The notes beneath the pieces were generated by a model, which did no database searches, was not told the DNA's origin, and was given only the letters and a program-made list of their open reading frames with translations. This document shows, piece by piece, positions 42,929-56,298 of a stretch of 64,000 nt of DNA (position 1 is the first letter of the stretch; the number at the start of each line of letters is the position of its first letter). The position numbers and the translations under genes are program-made. Location: positions 1 to 64,000 of the forward strand of contig SZWC01000034.1 in assembly GCA_023375785.1 (NCBI GenBank). The letters are read 5' to 3'. Source of the DNA: Penium margaritaceum. Taxonomy: Eukaryota; Streptophyta; Zygnematophyceae; Desmidiales; Peniaceae.

Positions 42929-44627
42929 TCAGATTTTGCAAGAGCGTTGATGGTGATGCGATGGACCTGATATTGCAGACGAATGATGGTGGAGGAAGAG
43001 GATGGTGGAATGGGGCAAATCCAACTTGTGGAAGCTTCGGCGTGGGCGCAGGTGATCGCGGAGTGGGCGATGCGACCGGGTGGATCTTTGTGCCGAGCGA
43101 AAAGAGCGCAAGCGGATGACGGCCCGATAATTGACGGGGTGGGTGCAGGGGCGAAACCACGTACACTGCGAGGTAGAGGAGTAGAATGCGGCAAGGGGAG
43201 GGCAGAAGCCAACGCACCGTGAGAAATCTGTTTCCGGCATGGGTGCGGACTCCTGCGAAGCGGGCAGTTAGCTCGTGCAGATCCTTGTGCTCGTTGCAGA
43301 TGCTAATGATGAGGAGGCAAAGGCTGATGAAAGAGGAGTGGGCGCAGGGGCGAGACCTCGTGCTCTACTGAAATAGAGGTGGTAGAATGCGGTAAGGGGA
43401 AGGTAGGTACCAACGCATCGCGAGAAATCTGCTACCGGCGTGGGTGCAGGCTCCTGCGATGCGGGCAGCTAGCTCGTGCAGATCCTCGTGCTGGTCCCAG
43501 ATGCGGATGATGAGATGCAGACACTGATGAAATTGGAGTGGGAGCAGGGGCAGAAGCACGTGCGCTGCGGAAAATTTTGGCGTGGGCGCAAGTCGTCGCA
43601 AAGCAGGTGATGCGACTGGGCAGATCCTTGTGCCGAGCTGATGATGCGGAGACGGGATTAGAGGCAGCTGATGGCTGAGTGGGCGCAGGGGTGAAACCAC
43701 GTGCGCTCATGACGAAGGCTGAGGACGACTGATGAGAAGGCAACGCGGATGATGCTGAGAGCGGCTCAAGGAAGACAGATGATGAGGAGGGTTGAGGAAA
43801 GAGGGTGATGACACGAAGAAGGGAAGGCTGGTGGAGGTGATGCGCACGTGACGGAGGCAGAAGATGGAGGTCGCGGCAGGGAGAGGATGGCGGCGAGATG
43901 AGGCAGCCAGGTGCTCAGCTTTCAGGAGAGTGACGGCTTGTTCCCTAGTTGGCCCGAGATGGATGGGGAAGAAGACTAGCGGTGTCTGATATCTTGTTGG
44001 CTATAGGAGACTGATTGTAGCAAAAGAAGTCATACGGCGAGCAGAGATTCCAGTCCGCTGATGTCAGGAGAGTGACGGCTTGTTCTCCAGTTGGCTCGCA
44101 ATGGGAACAGGAAGACTGGTGGTGTCTGATGTCTTGGCGGCGGGCATTGCACTACTGCTGCAAACGATGCGAGATGGCGGTGCGAGGATGCGGTGCGGCA
44201 CAACGAGTGCAAGGAGACTGATGTCACAGGGGCACATGGCGCAGACGAGGCCGATGAGGGGAAAGGAGGAGAGCGGAGGTGCTTGCGAGGTTGACGAGAA
44301 GAGAGGTAGCGGGTGACGAGCGACAAGGAAGTTTCGAAGAAGTTGACGGCAAGCGGCGGCTCGGGAGCTGCTTGCAGCTGTTGTTAATGAAACGTCACAA
44401 ATTTCTTGGCCACGGGTACGGAATGGGCGCAGGGCTTTCTGAGGATGACGAGGCGTTGGTTCAGCGCGATGAACACTTCAAGCGGTGTTGCTGATGCCAG
44501 CTGCTAATGAAGCAGAGGAGCACAAAGTGGCGGTGACAACGTCGGGGAGGTACAGATTTGAGAGGGGATGCAATGGAGGCAGTAGAGCGATGACTTGGTG
44601 ACGAGGCACCAGGTGATGTCGCCTGAA

Positions 44628-44639
44628 GCTCTGATACCA
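44628..44639 (-). other. Primer-binding site of element A2
   Basis: TGGTATCAGAGC on the minus strand next to the right LTR, unchanged from A1. Confidence 0.88.
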
Positions 44640-45245
44640 TGTCAGAAGAATGCAATGAGCGAGGACTGCAGGAGCTGAAGCAAGCAAAAGCAATGAAGCA
44701 AGCTGACGTAACGTAGTGAAGTGACGAAAGCAAAGCGGTGAGAGGCGGCTCAAGGAGTTAGTCGCAGAGTCGCAAGAGGACGCGAGGCACTGGAGCTCCG
44801 AGGTAGACCGAGCGCAGATGAGAGAACTTGGGAGTGAAGCAAGGGAGGCGTCGGAAGCGAAAGATTAAGGGTGGCAAAGCGAAAAGCCGTGAGGAAACAG
44901 TGGTGGGCGAAGGAAATGGACACAAGAGGTAAGCAGAGCGAAGACACGGCGGCGAAGCCGCGGAACCAAAGGGGGGCAGGATGAATAGAAATATTCTGGT
45001 TAACTCCAGGGAATTAACATCTTCGGTATGAAAAGGACAGGACAGAACAAGTGAGAAAAGCAACGGCTTCTTTCTGCTAGCCGGACGCGGTTGACAGGTG
45101 TCACTTTATTAGGGAATGACTTATCTGAAGGGTCTGAACGGTCAAGCGACCGGAGAGCCGTTGGGCAAGGCGGTTCAGTCATGGGACTTGAACCGTTATT
45201 GAGACCGAGATATTTTCTTCTCTTGTCAAGGCTTTATTTCTGACA
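44640..45245 (-). repeat. A2 right LTR (5' LTR on the element strand)
   Basis: 606 bp, sharing right-specific variants with the A1 right LTR (GACTGCAGGAGCTGAAGC, GGCTCAAGGAGTTAG). Confidence 0.92.
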
Positions 45246-45250
45246 AAAGT
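45246..45250. repeat. Target-site duplication, right of element A2
   Basis: AAAGT followed by CACTTGG of the resuming monomer. Confidence 0.9.
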
Positions 45251-47300
45251 CACTTGGTAAACTATGTGGTCATGCTCAGTGGCACATGCCAACTTTGTCG
45301 ACGCATTGCGCACAATAGCCACACCGAGCCACCAGTATTCTACCTTGTTTACACCTGAAAGATCATGCCTAGTACATCTACACTGTGACTGGACACTCTG
45401 GCCGTGGCTGACTTGTGTTATGATCAGTAGAAGTAAAAGTCACTTAGATACATTTCTGGTCATGGTCAGTGGAACATGCCAACTTTGTCAAGGTATTGCG
45501 CACAATAGTCACACCATTACCAGTATTTTACCCTGTTTGTGCCTGCAAGGTCATGCCCAGTATATCTGCACTATGATTGGACACTTTGACCGTGGCAGTA
45601 TTAAGATGCATAGCCGTTTAAGGTACTAGGTAGACTTTGTGGTCATGGTCAATGGCACATGCCAACATTGTCAAGGCATTGCGCGCAATAGCCGTGCCAA
45701 GCCACCGGTTTTTGACCTTGTTTATACCTGCAACGTCATGCCTAGTGTATCTGAACTGTGATTAGGCACTATGACTGCGGCTGACTCGTGTTACGATTCG
45801 TATAAGTTAAATTCACTTGGTAAACATTGTGGTCATGGTCAGTGGCACATGCCAACTTTGTCAAGGCATTCCGCACAATAGCCACACTGAGCCACCAGTA
45901 TTGTACCTCGTTTGCATCTGCAAGATCATGCCTAGTACATCTGCACTGTGATTTGACACTCTCACCGTGGCTGACTCGTGTTATGATCAGTAGAAGTAAA
46001 AGTCACTTGGATACATTTGTCGTCATGGTCAGTGGCACATGCCAACTTTGTCAAGACATTGCGCACAATAGCCACACTGAGCCAACAGTATTCTACCTTG
46101 ATTATGCCTGCAAGCTCATGCCTAGTATATTGGCACTCTGATTGGACACTCTGACTGTGGCTGGCTCGTGTTATGGTTCATAGCCGTTTATGGTACTTGT
46201 TAAACTTTCTAGTCATGGTCAGTGGCACATGCCAACTTTGTCAAGGGATTACATACAATAGCCATGCCAAGCCATCGGGTTTTTACCTTGTTCATACCTG
46301 CAAGGTCATGCATATTAGATGTGCAATGTCATTGGGCACTCTGACCGTGGCTGACTCATGTTACAATTCGTAGAAGTTAAAGTCACTTGGTAAACTATGT
46401 GGTCCTGGTCAGTGGCACATGCCAACTTTGTCAAGGCATTGCGCACAATAGCCACACCGAGCCACCAGTATTGTACCTTGTTTGCACCTGCAAGATCATG
46501 CCGAGTACATCTGCAGTGTGATTGGACACTCTCACCGTGGCTGACTCGTGTTATGACCAGTAGAAGTAAAAGTCACTTGGATACATTTATGGTCATGGTC
46601 AGTGGAACATGCCAACTTTGTCAAGACATTGCGCACAATAGCCACACCGAGCCACGTGTATTCTACCTTGATTATACCCGCAAGGTCATGCCCAGTATAT
46701 TGGCACTGTGATTGGACACTTTGACCATGGCTGACTCGTGTTATGATTCATAGCTGTTTATGGTACTTGTTAAACTTTGTGGTCATGGTCAGTGGCACAT
46801 GCCAACTTTGTCAAGGCATTGCAAACAATAGCCGTGCCAAGCTAGCGGGTTTTTACCTTGTTTATACCTGCAAGGTCATGCATATTATATGTGCAATGTC
46901 ATTGGGCACTCTGACTGTGGCTGACTCGTGTTACAACTCGTAGATGTTAAAGTCACTTGGTAAACTATGTGGTCATGGTCAGTGGCACATGCCAACTTTG
47001 TCAAGGCATTGCGCACAATAGCCACACCAAGCCACCAGTATTCTACCTTGTTTTCACCTGCAAGATCATGCCCAGTACATCTGCACTGTGATTGGACACT
47101 CTGACCGTGGCTGACTTGTGTTATGATCAGTAGAAGTAAAAGTCACTTGGATACATTTGTGGTCATGGTCAGTGGCACATGCCAACTTTGTCAAGGCATT
47201 GCGCACAATAGTCACACCATTACCAGTATTCTACCTTGTTTGTACCTGCAAGGTCATGCCCAGTATACATGTATTGTGATTGGACACTATGACCGTGGCT
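45251..47300 (+). repeat. 190-bp satellite, forward, clean trimer register
   Basis: Counterpart of 5928-7970, about 11 monomers in 1-2-3 order. The 104-codon frame recurs at 45827 and 46397, again exactly 570 bp apart. Confidence 0.95.
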
Positions 47301-48103
47301 CCACTGACCATGACCATAAATGTATCCAAGTGACTTTTACTTCTATTGATCATAACACGAGTCAGTCACAGTCAGAGTCTCCAATCACAGTGCAGATGTA
47401 CTAGGCATGATCTTGCAGGTACAAACAAGGTATAATACTGGTGGCTCGGTGTGGCTATTGTGTGCAATGCCTTGACAAAGTTGGCATGTGCCACTAACCA
47501 TGACCACAAAGTTTACCACGTGACTTTAACTTCTACGAATCGTAACACGAGTCAGCCACGGTCAGAGTGCCCAAACACAGTGCACATCCAATATGCATGA
47601 CCTCATAGGTATAAACAAGGTAAAAAGCCGGTGGCTTGAAACGGCTTTTTTGCGCAATGCCTTGACAAAGGTTGCATGTGCCACTAACCATGACCACAAA
47701 GTTTACCAAGACCGAAACGGCTATGAATCATAACACGAGTCAGCCACGGTCAGAGTGTCCAATCAAGTGCAGATGTACTAGGCATGATCTTGCAGGTGCA
47801 AACAAGGTAGAATACAGGTGGCTCGGTGCTGCTATTGTGCATAATGCCTTGACATAGTTAACATGTGCCACTGACCATGACCACAATGTTCACCAAGTGA
47901 CTTTAACTTATACGAATCGTAACACGAGTCAGCCACAGTCAGAGTACCCAATCACATTTCATATGTACTATGCATGACCTTGCAGGTACAAACAAGTTCA
48001 AAATCTGGTGGCTTGGCACGGCTACTGTGCGCAATACCTTGACAAACTTGGCATGTGTCACTAACAATGACCACAAACTCTACCAAGTACCTTAAACGGC
48101 TAT
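47301..48103 (-). repeat. Micro-inverted satellite patch, second copy
   Basis: Four reverse monomers with the same breakpoints as 7971-8775 (entry GACCGTGGCT|CCACTGACC, exit AAACGGCTAT|CATGCCAAC). Confidence 0.9.
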
Positions 48104-50219
48104 CATGCCAACTTTGTCAATGCATTGCGCAGAATAGCCACACCGAGCCACCCGTATTCTACCTTGTTTGTACCTACAAGGTCATGCCCATTATATCTGC
48201 ACTGTGATTGGACACTCTGACCGTGGCTGAATCGTGTTATGATTCATAGCCGTTTAAGGTACTTGGTAAACGTTGTGGTCATGCTCAGTGGCACGTGCCA
48301 ACTTTGTCAAGGCATTGCGCACAATAGCCACACCGAGCCACCAATATCCTTCCTTGTTTGAACCTGCAAGATCATGCTTAGTACATCTGCACTGTGATTG
48401 GACACTCTGACCATGGCTGACTCGTGTTATGATCAATAGAAGTAAAAGTCACTCGGATACATTTGTGGTCATGGTCAGTGGCACATCCCAACTTTGTCTT
48501 GGCATTGCGCACAATAGCCACACCGAGCCACCAGTATTCTTCCTTGTTTGCGCCTGCAAGATCATGCCTAGTACATCCGCACTGTGATTGGACACTCTAA
48601 TCGTGGCTTTTTGTGCTATGATCAATAGAAGTAAAGTCACTTGGATACATTTGTGGTCATGGTCAATGGCACATGCCAACTTTGTCAAGGCATTGCACAC
48701 AATGGCCAAACCGAGCCACAGCTATTCTACCTTGTTTATACCTGCAAGGTCATGCCCAGTATATCTGCATTGTGATTGGACACTCTGACCGTGGCTGACT
48801 CGTGTTATTATTCATAGCCGTTTAAGGTACTTGGTAGACTTGTGGTCATGGTCAGTGGCACATGCCAACTTTGTCAAGGCATTGCGCACAATAGCCGTAC
48901 CAAGCCACCGGTTTCTTACCTTGTTTATACCTGCAAGGTGATGCATATTAGATGTGTACTGTGATTGGACACTCTGACCATGGCTGACTCGTGTTACGAT
49001 TCGTAGAAGTTAAATTCACTTGGTAAACGTTGTGGTTGTGGTCAGTGGCACATGCCACATGTGTCTAGGCATTGTGCACAATAGCCACACCGAGCCACCA
49101 GTATTCTACCTTTTTTGTACATGTTAGATCATGCCTAGTATATCTGCACTGTGATTGGACACTATGACCGTGGCTGACTCGTTATATGATCAAAAGAAGT
49201 AAAAGTCACTTGGATACATTTGTGGTCATGGTCACTGGTACATGCTAAATTTGTCAAGGCATTGCACACAATAGCCACACCGAGCCACCCGTATTCTACC
49301 TTGTTTATACCTGCAAGGCCATGCCCAGTATATCTGCACTGTGATTGGACGCTCTGACCGTAGCTGACTCGTGTTATGATGCATAGCAGTTTAAGGTACA
49401 TGGTAAATTTAAGGTCATGGTCAGTGGCACACGCCAACTTTGTCAAGGTAATGCGCACAATAGCCATGCCAAGCCACCGGTTTTTTCCCTTGTCTATACC
49501 TGCAAGGTCATGCCTAGTACATCTGAACCGTGATTGGGCACTCTGACCGTGGCTGACTCGTGTTACGTTTCGTATAAGTTAAAGTCACTTGGTAAGCTTT
49601 GTTGTCATGGTTAGTGGCACATGCCAACTTTGTCAAGGCATTGCGCACAATAGCCAAACTGAGCCACCACTATTCTATCTTGTTTGTACCTGCAAGATCA
49701 TGCCTAGTACATTTGCACTCTGATTGGACACTCAGACTGTGACTGACTCGTGTTATGATCAATAGAAGCAAAAGTCACTTGGATGTATTCGTGGTCATGG
49801 TCAGTGACAGGTGCCAACTTTGACAAGGCATTGTGCAAAATAGGCACACCGAGCCACTAGTATTCTACCTTCTTTATACTTGCAAGGTCATGCCCAGTAT
49901 ATCTGCACTATGATTGGACACTCTGACCGTGGCTGACTCATGTTATGATTCATAGCTGTTCAAGGTACTTGGTAAACTTTGTGGTCATGGTCAGTGGCAT
50001 ATGCCAAAGTTGTCAAGCCATTGCGCACAATAGCTGTTCCAAGCCACCGGTTTTTTTCCTTGTTTATACCTGCAAGGTCATGCATATTAGATGTGCACTG
50101 TGATTGGGCACTCTGACCATGGCTGACTTGTGTTACGAGTCGTATAAGTTAAAGTCACTTGGTAAACTTTGTGATCATGGTCTGTGGCACATGCCAACTT
50201 TTTCAAGGCATTGCGCACA

Positions 50220-51360
50220 ATAGCCACACCGAGACGCCAGTATTCTACCTTGATTGTACTTGTAAGGTCATGCCCAGTATATCTACACTGTGATTGGACA
50301 ATCTGACCATGGCTGACTCGTGTTATGATTCATAGCCGTTTCAGGTACTTGGTAATATTTGTGGTCATGATCAGTGGCACATACCAACTTTGTCAAGGCA
50401 TTGCGCACAACAGCCGTGCCAAGCCACCGTTTTTGCCTTGTTTATACCTGCAAGGTCATGCCTAGTATATCTGAACTGTGATTGGGCACTCTGACCGTGG
50501 CTGACTCGTGTTACAATTCGTAGACGTTAAAGTCACTTGGTAAATTTTGTTTTTATCATCCGTGGCACATCCCAACTTTGTCAAGGCATCGCGCACAATA
50601 GCCACACCTAGCCACCAGTATTCTAGATTTTTTGTACTTGTAAGATCATGCCGAGTACATCTGCACTATGATTGGAAACTCTGACCGTTGCTGACTCGTG
50701 TTATGATCAATAGAAGTAAAAGTCACTTGGATACATTTGTGGTCATTGTCAATGGCACATGCCAACTTTGTCAAGGCATTGCGCACAATAGCTGCACCAA
50801 GCCACCAACATTCTACCTTGTTTATACCTGCAAGTTCATGCCCAGTATATCTGCACTATGATCGGACACTCTGACAGTGGCTGACTCGTGTTATGATTCA
50901 TAGCCGTTTAAGGTACTTGATAAAAGTTGTGGTCATGGTCAGTGGCACATGCCAACTTTGTCAAGGAATTGCGCACAATAGCCGAGCCAAGCCACCGGTT
51001 TTTTACCTTGTTTATACCTGCAAGGTCATGCATATTATAGGTGCATTGTGATTGGGCACTCTGAGCGTGGCTGCCTCGTGTTACGAATCGTGGAAGTTAA
51101 AGTCACTTGGTACACTTTGTGGTCATGGTTAGTGGCACATGCCAACTTTGTCAAGGCATTGCGCACAATAGCCCCACCGAGCCACCAGTATTCTACCTTG
51201 TTTGTACCTGCAAGATCATCCCTAGTACATTTGCACTATGGTTGGATACTCTGACCGTGGCTGACTCGTGTTATGATCAATAGAAGTATACGTCACTTGG
51301 CTACATTTGTGGTCATGGTTGGTGGCACATGCCAATTTTGTCAAGGCATTGCGCACAATA
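50220..51360 (+). repeat. Displaced six-monomer duplication, copy 1 (partner 55158-56298)
   Basis: Rare variants recur at an offset of about 4938 bp: TTTTGTTTTTAT plus CATCCGTGGCACATCCC (50543 and 55482), GGCATCGCGCAC, GACACTCTGAGCGTGGCTGCC, AATCGTGGAAGTTAAAG and ATGGTTGGATACTC. The offset is 26 monomers, a multi-monomer duplication intermediate between the trimer unit and the 8.8-kb block. Confidence 0.85.
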
Positions 51361-51601
51361 GCCACACCAAGCCACCATTATTCTAGCTTGTTTATACCTG
51401 CAAGGTTATGCCCAGTACATCTGCACTGTGATTGGACAATCTGACCGTGGCTGACTCGTGTTATGATTCATAGCCGTTTAAGGTTCTTGGTAAACTTTCT
51501 TGTCATGGTCAGTGGCACATGCCAACTTTGTCAAGGCATTGTGCACAATAGCCGTGCCAAGCCACCGGTTTTTTTCCTTCTTTATACCTGCAAGGTCATG
51601 C

Positions 51602-53820
51602 CTAGTACATTTGAACTGTGATTGGGCACTCTGACTGTGGCTGACTCGTGTTACAATTTGTAGAATTTAAAGTCACTTGGTAAGCTTTGTGGTCATGGTC
51701 GGTGGCACATGCCAACTTTGTTAAGGCATTGCGCACAATAGCCGTCCGAAGACACCGGTATTTTACCCTGTTCATACCTGCAAGATCATGCATATTAGAT
51801 GTGCACTATGATTGGGTACTCTGACCGTGGCTGAATCGTGTTATGATTCGTAGAAATTGAAGTCACTTGGTAATCTTTGTGGTCGTGGTTAGTGTCACAT
51901 GCCAACTTTTTCAAGGCATTGCGCACAATAGCCACACCGAGCCACCGGTATTCTAACTTGTTTGCACCTGCAAGATCATTCCTAGTACATGTGCACTATG
52001 GTTGGACACTCTGACCGTGGCTGACTCGTGTTATGATTAATAGAAGTAAACGTCACTTGGATACATTTGTGGTCATGGTCAGTGGCACATGCCAACTTTG
52101 TCAAGGCATTGCGCACAATAGCCACACCGAGCCACCAGTATTCTACCTTTTTTATACCTGCAAGGTCATGCCCAGTATATCTGCAATGTGATTGGACACT
52201 CTGATCGTGGCTGACTCGTGTTATGATTCATATATGTTTAAGGTACCTGGTAAACTTTGTGGTCATGGTCAGTGGCACATGCCAACTTTGTCAGGGCATT
52301 GCGCACAATAGCCGTGCCAAGCCACCGTTTTTTTACATTGTTTATACCTGCAAGGTCATGCCTAGTACATCTGAACCGTGATTGGGCACTCTGACCGTGG
52401 CTGACCCGTGTTACGTTTCGTATAAGTTAAAGTCACTTGGTAAGCTTTGTTGTCATGGTCAGTGGCACATGCCAACTTTGTCAAGGCATTGCGCACAATA
52501 GCCACACCGAGCCACCAGTATTCTACCTTTTTTATACCTGCAAGGTCATGCCCAGTATATCTGCAATGTGATTGGACACTCTGATCGTGGCTGACTCGTG
52601 TTATGATTCATATATGTTTAAGGTACCTGGTAAACTTTGTGGTCATGGTCAGTGGCACATGCCAACTTTGTCAGGGCATTGCGCACAATAGCCGTGCCAA
52701 GCCACCGGTTTTTTCCCTTTTTTATACCTGCAAGGTCATGCATATTAGATGTTCACTGTGATTGGGCACTCTGACCATGGCTGACTTGTGTTACAAGTCG
52801 TAGAAGTTAAAGTCACTTGGTAAACTCTGTGATCATGGTCTATGGCACATGCCAACTTTATCAAGGCATTGCGCACAATAGCCGTGCCAAGCCACCGGTT
52901 TTTTCCCTTTTTTATACCTGCAAGGTCATGCCTAGTACATATGAACTGTGATTGGGCACTCTGACTGTGGCTGACTCGTATTACAATTCGTAGAATTAAA
53001 AGTCACTTGGTAAGCTTTGTGGTCATGGTCAGTGGCACATGCCAACTTTGTTAAGGCATTGCGCACAATAGCCGTCCGAAGACACCGGTATTTTACCCTG
53101 TTCATACCTGCAAGATCATGCATATTAGATGTGCACTGTGATTGGGTACTCTGACCGTGTCTGACTCGTGTTATGATTCGTAGAAATTGAAGTCACTTGG
53201 TAATCTTTGTGGTCATGGTTAGTGTCACATGCCAACGTTTTCAAGGCATTGTGCACAATAGGCACACCGAGCCACCGGTATTCTACCTTGTTTGCACCTG
53301 CAAGATCATGCCTAGTACATGTGCACTATGATTGGACACTCTGACCGTGGCTGACTCGTGTTATGATTCATAGAAGTAAACGTCACTTGGATACATTTGT
53401 GGTCATGGTCAGTGGCACATGCCAACTTTGTCAAGGCATTGCGCACAATAGCCACACCGAGCCACCAGTATTCTACCTTTTTTATACCTGCAAGGTCATG
53501 CCCAGTATATCTGCAATGTGATTGGACACTCTGATCGTGGCTAACTCGTGTTATGATTCACATCTCTTTAAGGTACTTGGTAAACTTTGTGGTCATGGTC
53601 AGTGGCACATGCCAACTTTGTCAGGGCATTGCGCACAATAGCCGTGCCAAGCCACCGTTTTTTTACATTGTTTATACCTGCAAGGTCATGCCTAGTACAT
53701 CCGAACCGTGATTGGGCACTTTGACCGTGGCTGACCCGTGTTACGTTTCGTATAAGTTAAAGTCACTTGGTAAGCTTTGTTGTCATGGTCAGTGGCACAT
53801 GCCAACTTTGTCAAGGCATT
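51602..53820 (+). repeat. Seven-monomer (1330-bp) tandem duplication
   Basis: The monomer with GCCGTCCGAAGACACCGG lies at about 51740 and 53070, the GACCCGTGTTACGTTTCG monomer at about 52400 and 53730, and CTGCAATGTG...GATCGTGGCT at about 52190 and 53510. All are 1330 bp apart. A nested two-monomer (380-bp) repeat of the ATATATGTTTAAGG unit lies at 52210 and 52590. Confidence 0.85.
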
Positions 53821-55157
53821 GCGCACAATAGCCACACCGAGCCACCACTATTCTATCTTGTTTATACCTGCAAGATCATGCCTAGTACATTTGCACTATG
53901 ATTGGACACTCAGACCGTGGCTGACTCGTGTTATGATCAATAGAAGTAAAAGTCACTTGGAGACCTTTGTGGTCATGGTCAGTGGCACATGCCAACTTTG
54001 TCAAGGCATTGCGCACAATAGCCGCACCGAGCCACCACTATTCTATCTTGTTTATACCTGCAAGATCATGCCTAGTACATTTGCACTATGATTGGACACT
54101 CTGACCGTGGCTGACTCGTGTTATGATTCATAGCCGTTTAAGGTACTTGGTAAACCTTGTGGTCATGGTCAGTGCCAGATGCCAACGTTATCAAGGCATT
54201 GCGCACAATAGCTGTGCCAAGCCACCAGTTTTTTGCCTTGTTTATACCTGCAAGGTCATGCATATTAGATGTTCACTGTGATTGGGCACTCTGACCATGG
54301 CTGACTTGTGTTACAAGTCGTAGAAGTTAAAGTCACTTGGTAAACTCTGTGATCATGGTCTGTGGCACATGCCAACTTTGTCAAGGCATTGCGCACAATA
54401 GCCACACCGAGCCACCAGTATTCTACCATGTTTGTACCTGCAAGATCATGCCTATAACATCTACACTGCGATTGGACACTCTGACTGTGGCTGACTCGTG
54501 TTATGATCAATAGAAATACAAGTCACTTGGATACATTTGTGGTCATGGTCAGTGGCAAATGCCAACTTTGTCAAGGCATTGCGCATAATAGCCACACCAA
54601 GCTACCAGTATTCTACATCGTTTATACCTGCAAGGTCATGCCCAGTACATCTGCACTGTGATTGGACACTCTAATCGTGGCTGACTCGTGTTATGATTCA
54701 TAGCTGTTTAATGTACTTGGAAATTTTCGTGGTCATGGTCAAAGGCACATGCCAACTTTGTCAGGGCATTGCAAACAATAGCCGTGCTAAGCCACCGGTA
54801 TTCTACCTTGTTTACACATGCAAGATCATGCCTAGTACATCTGCACTGTGATTGGACACTCTGTCCGTGGCTGACTTGTGTTATGATCAATAGAAGTAAA
54901 AGTCACTTGGAGACCTTTGTGGTCATGGTCAGTGGCACATGCCATCTTTGTCAAGGCATTGCGCACAAAAGCCGTGCCAAGCCACCGGTATTTTACCTTG
55001 TTTGCACCTGCAAGGTCATGCCTAGAACATAAGCACTGTGATTGGACACTCTGACCGTGGCTAACTCGTGTTATGATCAATAGAAGTAAAAGTCACTTGG
55101 AGACCTTTGTGGTCATGGTCAGTGGCACATGCCAACTTTGTCAAGGCATTGCACACA

Positions 55158-56298
55158 ATAGCCACACCGAGACACCAGTATTCTACATTGTTTGTACCTG
55201 TAAGGTCATGCCCAGTATATCTGCACTATGATTGGACACTCTAACCATGGCTGTCTCGTGTTATGATTCATAGCCGTTTCAGGTACTTAGTAATCTTTGT
55301 GGTCATGATCAGTGGCACATACCAACTTTGTGAAGGCATTGCGCACAATAGCCGTGCCAAGCCACCGTTTTTGCCTTGTTTATATCTGCAAGGTTATGCC
55401 TAGTATATCTGAACTGTGATTGGCCACTCTGACCGTGGCTGACTCGTGTTACAATTCGTAGACGTTAAAGTCACTTGGTAAATTTTGTTTTTATGATCCG
55501 TGGCACATCCCAACTTTGTCAAGGCATCGCGCACAATAGCCACACCTAGCCACCAGTATTCTACATTTTTTGTACTTTTAAGATCATGCCCAGTACATCT
55601 GCACTGTGATTAGACACTCTGACGGTTGCTGACTCGTGTTATGATCAATAGAAATAAAAATCACTTGGATACATTTGTGGTCATTGTCAGTGGCACATGC
55701 CAACTTTGTCAAGGCATTGCGCACAATAGCCGCACCAAGCCACCAACATTCTACCTTGTTTATACCTGCAAGGTCATGTCCAGTATATCTGTACTATGAT
55801 CGGACACTCCGACAGTGGCTGACTCGTGTTATGATTCATAGCCGTTTAAGGTACTTGATAAAAGTTGTGGCCATGGTTAGTGGCACATGCCAACATTGTC
55901 AAGGAATTGCGCACAATAGCCGAGCCAAGCCTTCGGTTTTTTCCCTTGTTTATACCTGCAAGGTCATGCATATTAGAGGTGCATTGTGATTGGGCACTCT
56001 GACCGTGGCTGCCTCGTGTTACGAATCGTGGAAGTTAAAGTCACTTGGTACACTTTATGGTCATGGTCAGTGGCACATGCCAACTTTATCAAGGCATTGC
56101 GCACAATAGCCCCACCAAGCCACCAGTATTCTACCTTGTTTGTACCTGCAATATCATCCCTAGTACATCTGCGCTATGGTTGGATACTCTGACCGTGGCT
56201 GACTCGTGTTATGATCAATAGAAGTATACGTCACTTGGATACATTTGTGGTCATGGTTGGTGGCACATGCCAACTTTGTCAAGGCATTCCGCACAATA
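55158..56298 (+). repeat. Displaced six-monomer duplication, copy 2
   Basis: Partner of 50220-51360. Flanking monomers on either side do not share its private variants. Confidence 0.85.

Larger units (their letters stand above)
41655..45245 (-). mobile_element. LTR retrotransposon A2, duplicated copy of the A1 insertion
   Basis: Fossil element of 3591 bp with LTRs of 604 and 606 bp and AAAGT on both sides, in the same satellite position and orientation as A1. Left LTR matches left LTR and right LTR matches right LTR better than the two LTRs match each other. A1 and A2 are therefore one insertion copied by segmental duplication, not two insertions. The interior has the same internal repeats and the same Ser/Pro/His-rich minus-strand frames. 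It looks structurally whole, with decayed coding capacity. Confidence 0.9.
39476..48268 (+). repeat. 8.8-kb segmental duplication, copy 2
   Basis: Counterpart of 151-8940 at an offset of about 39,325. It includes LTR element A2 (41655-45245) and the micro-inversion (47301-48103). Unlike copy 1, its left edge continues smoothly into forward satellite, so the orientation switch at about 150 is private to copy 1. Confidence 0.9.
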
